NCBI GenBank assembly: GCA_035286745.1
Contig: DATECU010000070.1
Coordinates: forward strand, 1-22,430
Length of the DNA: 22,430 nt
DNA from: DATECU01 sp035286745
Lineage (GTDB): Bacteria > Acidobacteriota > Vicinamibacteria > Fen-336
Reading direction: 5' to 3'
Notes under the pieces: generated by a model
What the model was told of the DNA's origin: nothing
Databases searched by the model: none
What the model saw: only the letters and a program-made list of their open reading frames with translations
Translations under genes and position numbers: made by a program
Shown: positions 21,255-22,430 of the stretch, in pieces
Layout: each line of letters opens with the position of its first letter
How positions within the stretch are numbered: position 1 is the stretch's first letter

Positions 21255-22430
21255 ATGAGCGTCTTCGATCGTCGGCGTTTGCCCCCCTCGGTCTTCAAGC
21301 TCGACGTCGAACGGATGCGGCAGGGCTGGTACTCCGACAAGTACTTCATCAACATAGCTGAGACCCTGGCCCAGCTCGCGGCTCAGGGCTATCGCTTCGG
21401 GGGCAAGGCTCCCGACCTCTCAGATCTCGAGCTCGACCTGGCCGGTGTCGACGTGGGCGGCATCGAGGTGGAGATGCAGTGGTTCCCCCGCCGGCAACCC
21501 TCGTGCCTGGTGGTGGGGGTCGACAAGGCTCTGGCCATCCTGCGCGAGTGCACCGGCCACTTCGACCAGAGCGGGCGCTTCATCAACACCTTCGAGCAGA
21601 TGGAGGTGTGGGCGGTCCAGGACGGCAGCGAGGCTGCGTTCGACGGCGACCCGCTGAACGTCACCCCGGTGATGAAGGTCCGGGGCCGCTACCGCGACTT
21701 CGCCATCCTGGAAACGCCGACCCTGGGCGCTCTGACCCGAGGCAGCCGGGTGGCCACCAGCGTCTACGAGGTGATGAAGGCCGCTCGCGGCAAGCAGGTG
21801 CTGTTCTTCCCGGCCCGCTTCGACGCTCACGAGGTGCAGGCTGCTGATGGGTACGCCTACCAGATCGCGGTCCAGCTCTTCAACCAGAACTACGGCAAGA
21901 GCCTCTCCGCCTACGTGTCGACCGACGCCCAGGGGGACTGGTGGGGCGGCGCCGGAGGCGGCACCGTGGCCCACGCCGCCATTGCTTGCTTCCTGGGCGA
22001 CACCGCCGAGGCCACCATGGCCTTCGCTGCCACCCGCCCCCCCGAGATCCCGCGCATTGCTCTGGTCGACTTCCGGAACGACTGCGTCGGCACCTCGCTC
22101 GAGGTCATCCGCACCCTGTTTCGCCGCTACCTCGCGCTGGTCCGAGAAGGCCGGCCCGAGGAAGCCAGGAAGTACAAGCTCTTTGGAGTCCGTCCCGACA
22201 CCTCGTCGAACCTGCGCGACATCTCGGTCCCACCGCTCGGCGACCGTCGATTGGACTGCGGCGTCAACCCGCGCCTGGTCTTCGCCATGCGCGAGGCGAT
22301 CGACCGCGAGTGGCAGAGCTGGGGCCTCGATGGCGAAGAGGCCCGGCTGGCCGAGCGCTACTGCAAGGAGGTGAAGATCGCCGTCACTGGCGGCTTCACC
22401 GCCGAACGGATCCGGCAGTTCGAGGCCCTG
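21255..22430 (+). CDS. Nicotinate phosphoribosyltransferase, 3' end cut by window
   Basis: The frame is open from ATG at 21255 to the window edge: 392 codons, no stop. It encodes an NAPRTase-like enzyme that makes nicotinate mononucleotide from nicotinate and PRPP in the NAD salvage pathway. The N-terminus, VFKLDVERMRQGWYSDKYF, and the later segments GTVAHAAIACFLGDTAEATMAF (His240) and VDFRNDCVGTSLEVIR match the family. Typical members are about 390-500 aa, so only a short C-terminal part is missing. There is no ribosome binding site, and the gene follows the mannosyltransferase gene by 52 bp. No other NAD gene is nearby. I give no symbol because bacterial homologues of this shorter type are named inconsistently. 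Confidence 0.88.
   Translation, partial: MSVFDRRRLPPSVFKLDVERMRQGWYSDKYFINIAETLAQLAAQGYRFGGKAPDLSDLELDLAGVDVGGIEVEMQWFPRRQPSCLVVGVDKALAILRECTGHFDQSGRFINTFEQMEVWAVQDGSEAAFDGDPLNVTPVMKVRGRYRDFAILETPTLGALTRGSRVATSVYEVMKAARGKQVLFFPARFDAHEVQAADGYAYQIAVQLFNQNYGKSLSAYVSTDAQGDWWGGAGGGTVAHAAIACFLGDTAEATMAFAATRPPEIPRIALVDFRNDCVGTSLEVIRTLFRRYLALVREGRPEEARKYKLFGVRPDTSSNLRDISVPPLGDRRLDCGVNPRLVFAMREAIDREWQSWGLDGEEARLAERYCKEVKIAVTGGFTAERIRQFEAL

Noticed and set aside
20054..21355. Minus-strand open frame (433 codons) opposite the mannosyltransferase
   Set aside because: The product is almost all Glu, Arg, Val and Gln, the complement of CTC-rich membrane-protein codons.

Overview
The window is a GC-rich, densely coded bacterial chromosome segment with 14 complete protein genes and one that runs off the right edge. 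No rRNA, tRNA, CRISPR array, insertion sequence or phage gene was seen. The lineage cannot be fixed from this sequence. The GC richness, a PknB-type kinase fused to TPR-like repeats, a multi-GAF histidine kinase, many GTG/TTG starts and tandem heptamer intergenic repeats would suit an environmental Acidobacteriota- or Myxococcota-like bacterium. That is inference at low confidence.

Region 1 (1-5984) is the most distinctive. On the minus strand lie a circularly permuted ATP-grasp-like ligase, then a class I glutamine-amidotransferase-like protein translationally coupled to a PGM1-type peptide ligase. Divergently transcribed is a 464-aa LeuA/homocitrate-synthase-like acyltransferase. Together they look like a small-molecule or peptide amidoligase pathway of unknown product. 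Region 2 (6012-9006, plus strand) continues with a membrane GAF-GAF-GGDEF diguanylate cyclase and an endonuclease/exonuclease/phosphatase-family enzyme.

Region 3 (9266-11502, minus strand) is a tight operon: holo-ACP synthase (acpS), an MFS exporter, and a small exported ModA-like binding protein. Region 4 (11582-14484, plus strand) holds a Ser/Thr kinase with TPR-like repeats and an exported coiled-coil protein just behind it. Region 5 (14509-19835, minus strand) is a 917-aa sensor histidine kinase (membrane segments, PAS, two GAFs, HisKA, HATPase) coupled to an exported M1-family metallopeptidase. Region 6 (20039-22430, plus strand) holds a PIG-V-like membrane mannosyltransferase and a nicotinate phosphoribosyltransferase cut by the window edge.

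Two genome-wide habits stand out. First, three gene junctions are four-base NTGA overlaps with a non-ATG downstream start. Second, short tandem repeats sit within 30 nt downstream of four stop codons, and the heptamer type (CAGCNNT) is always in the sense orientation of the gene it follows. Several genes also have a -10-like hexamer only 6-16 nt before the start codon and no clear Shine-Dalgarno sequence, which suggests leaderless transcripts.
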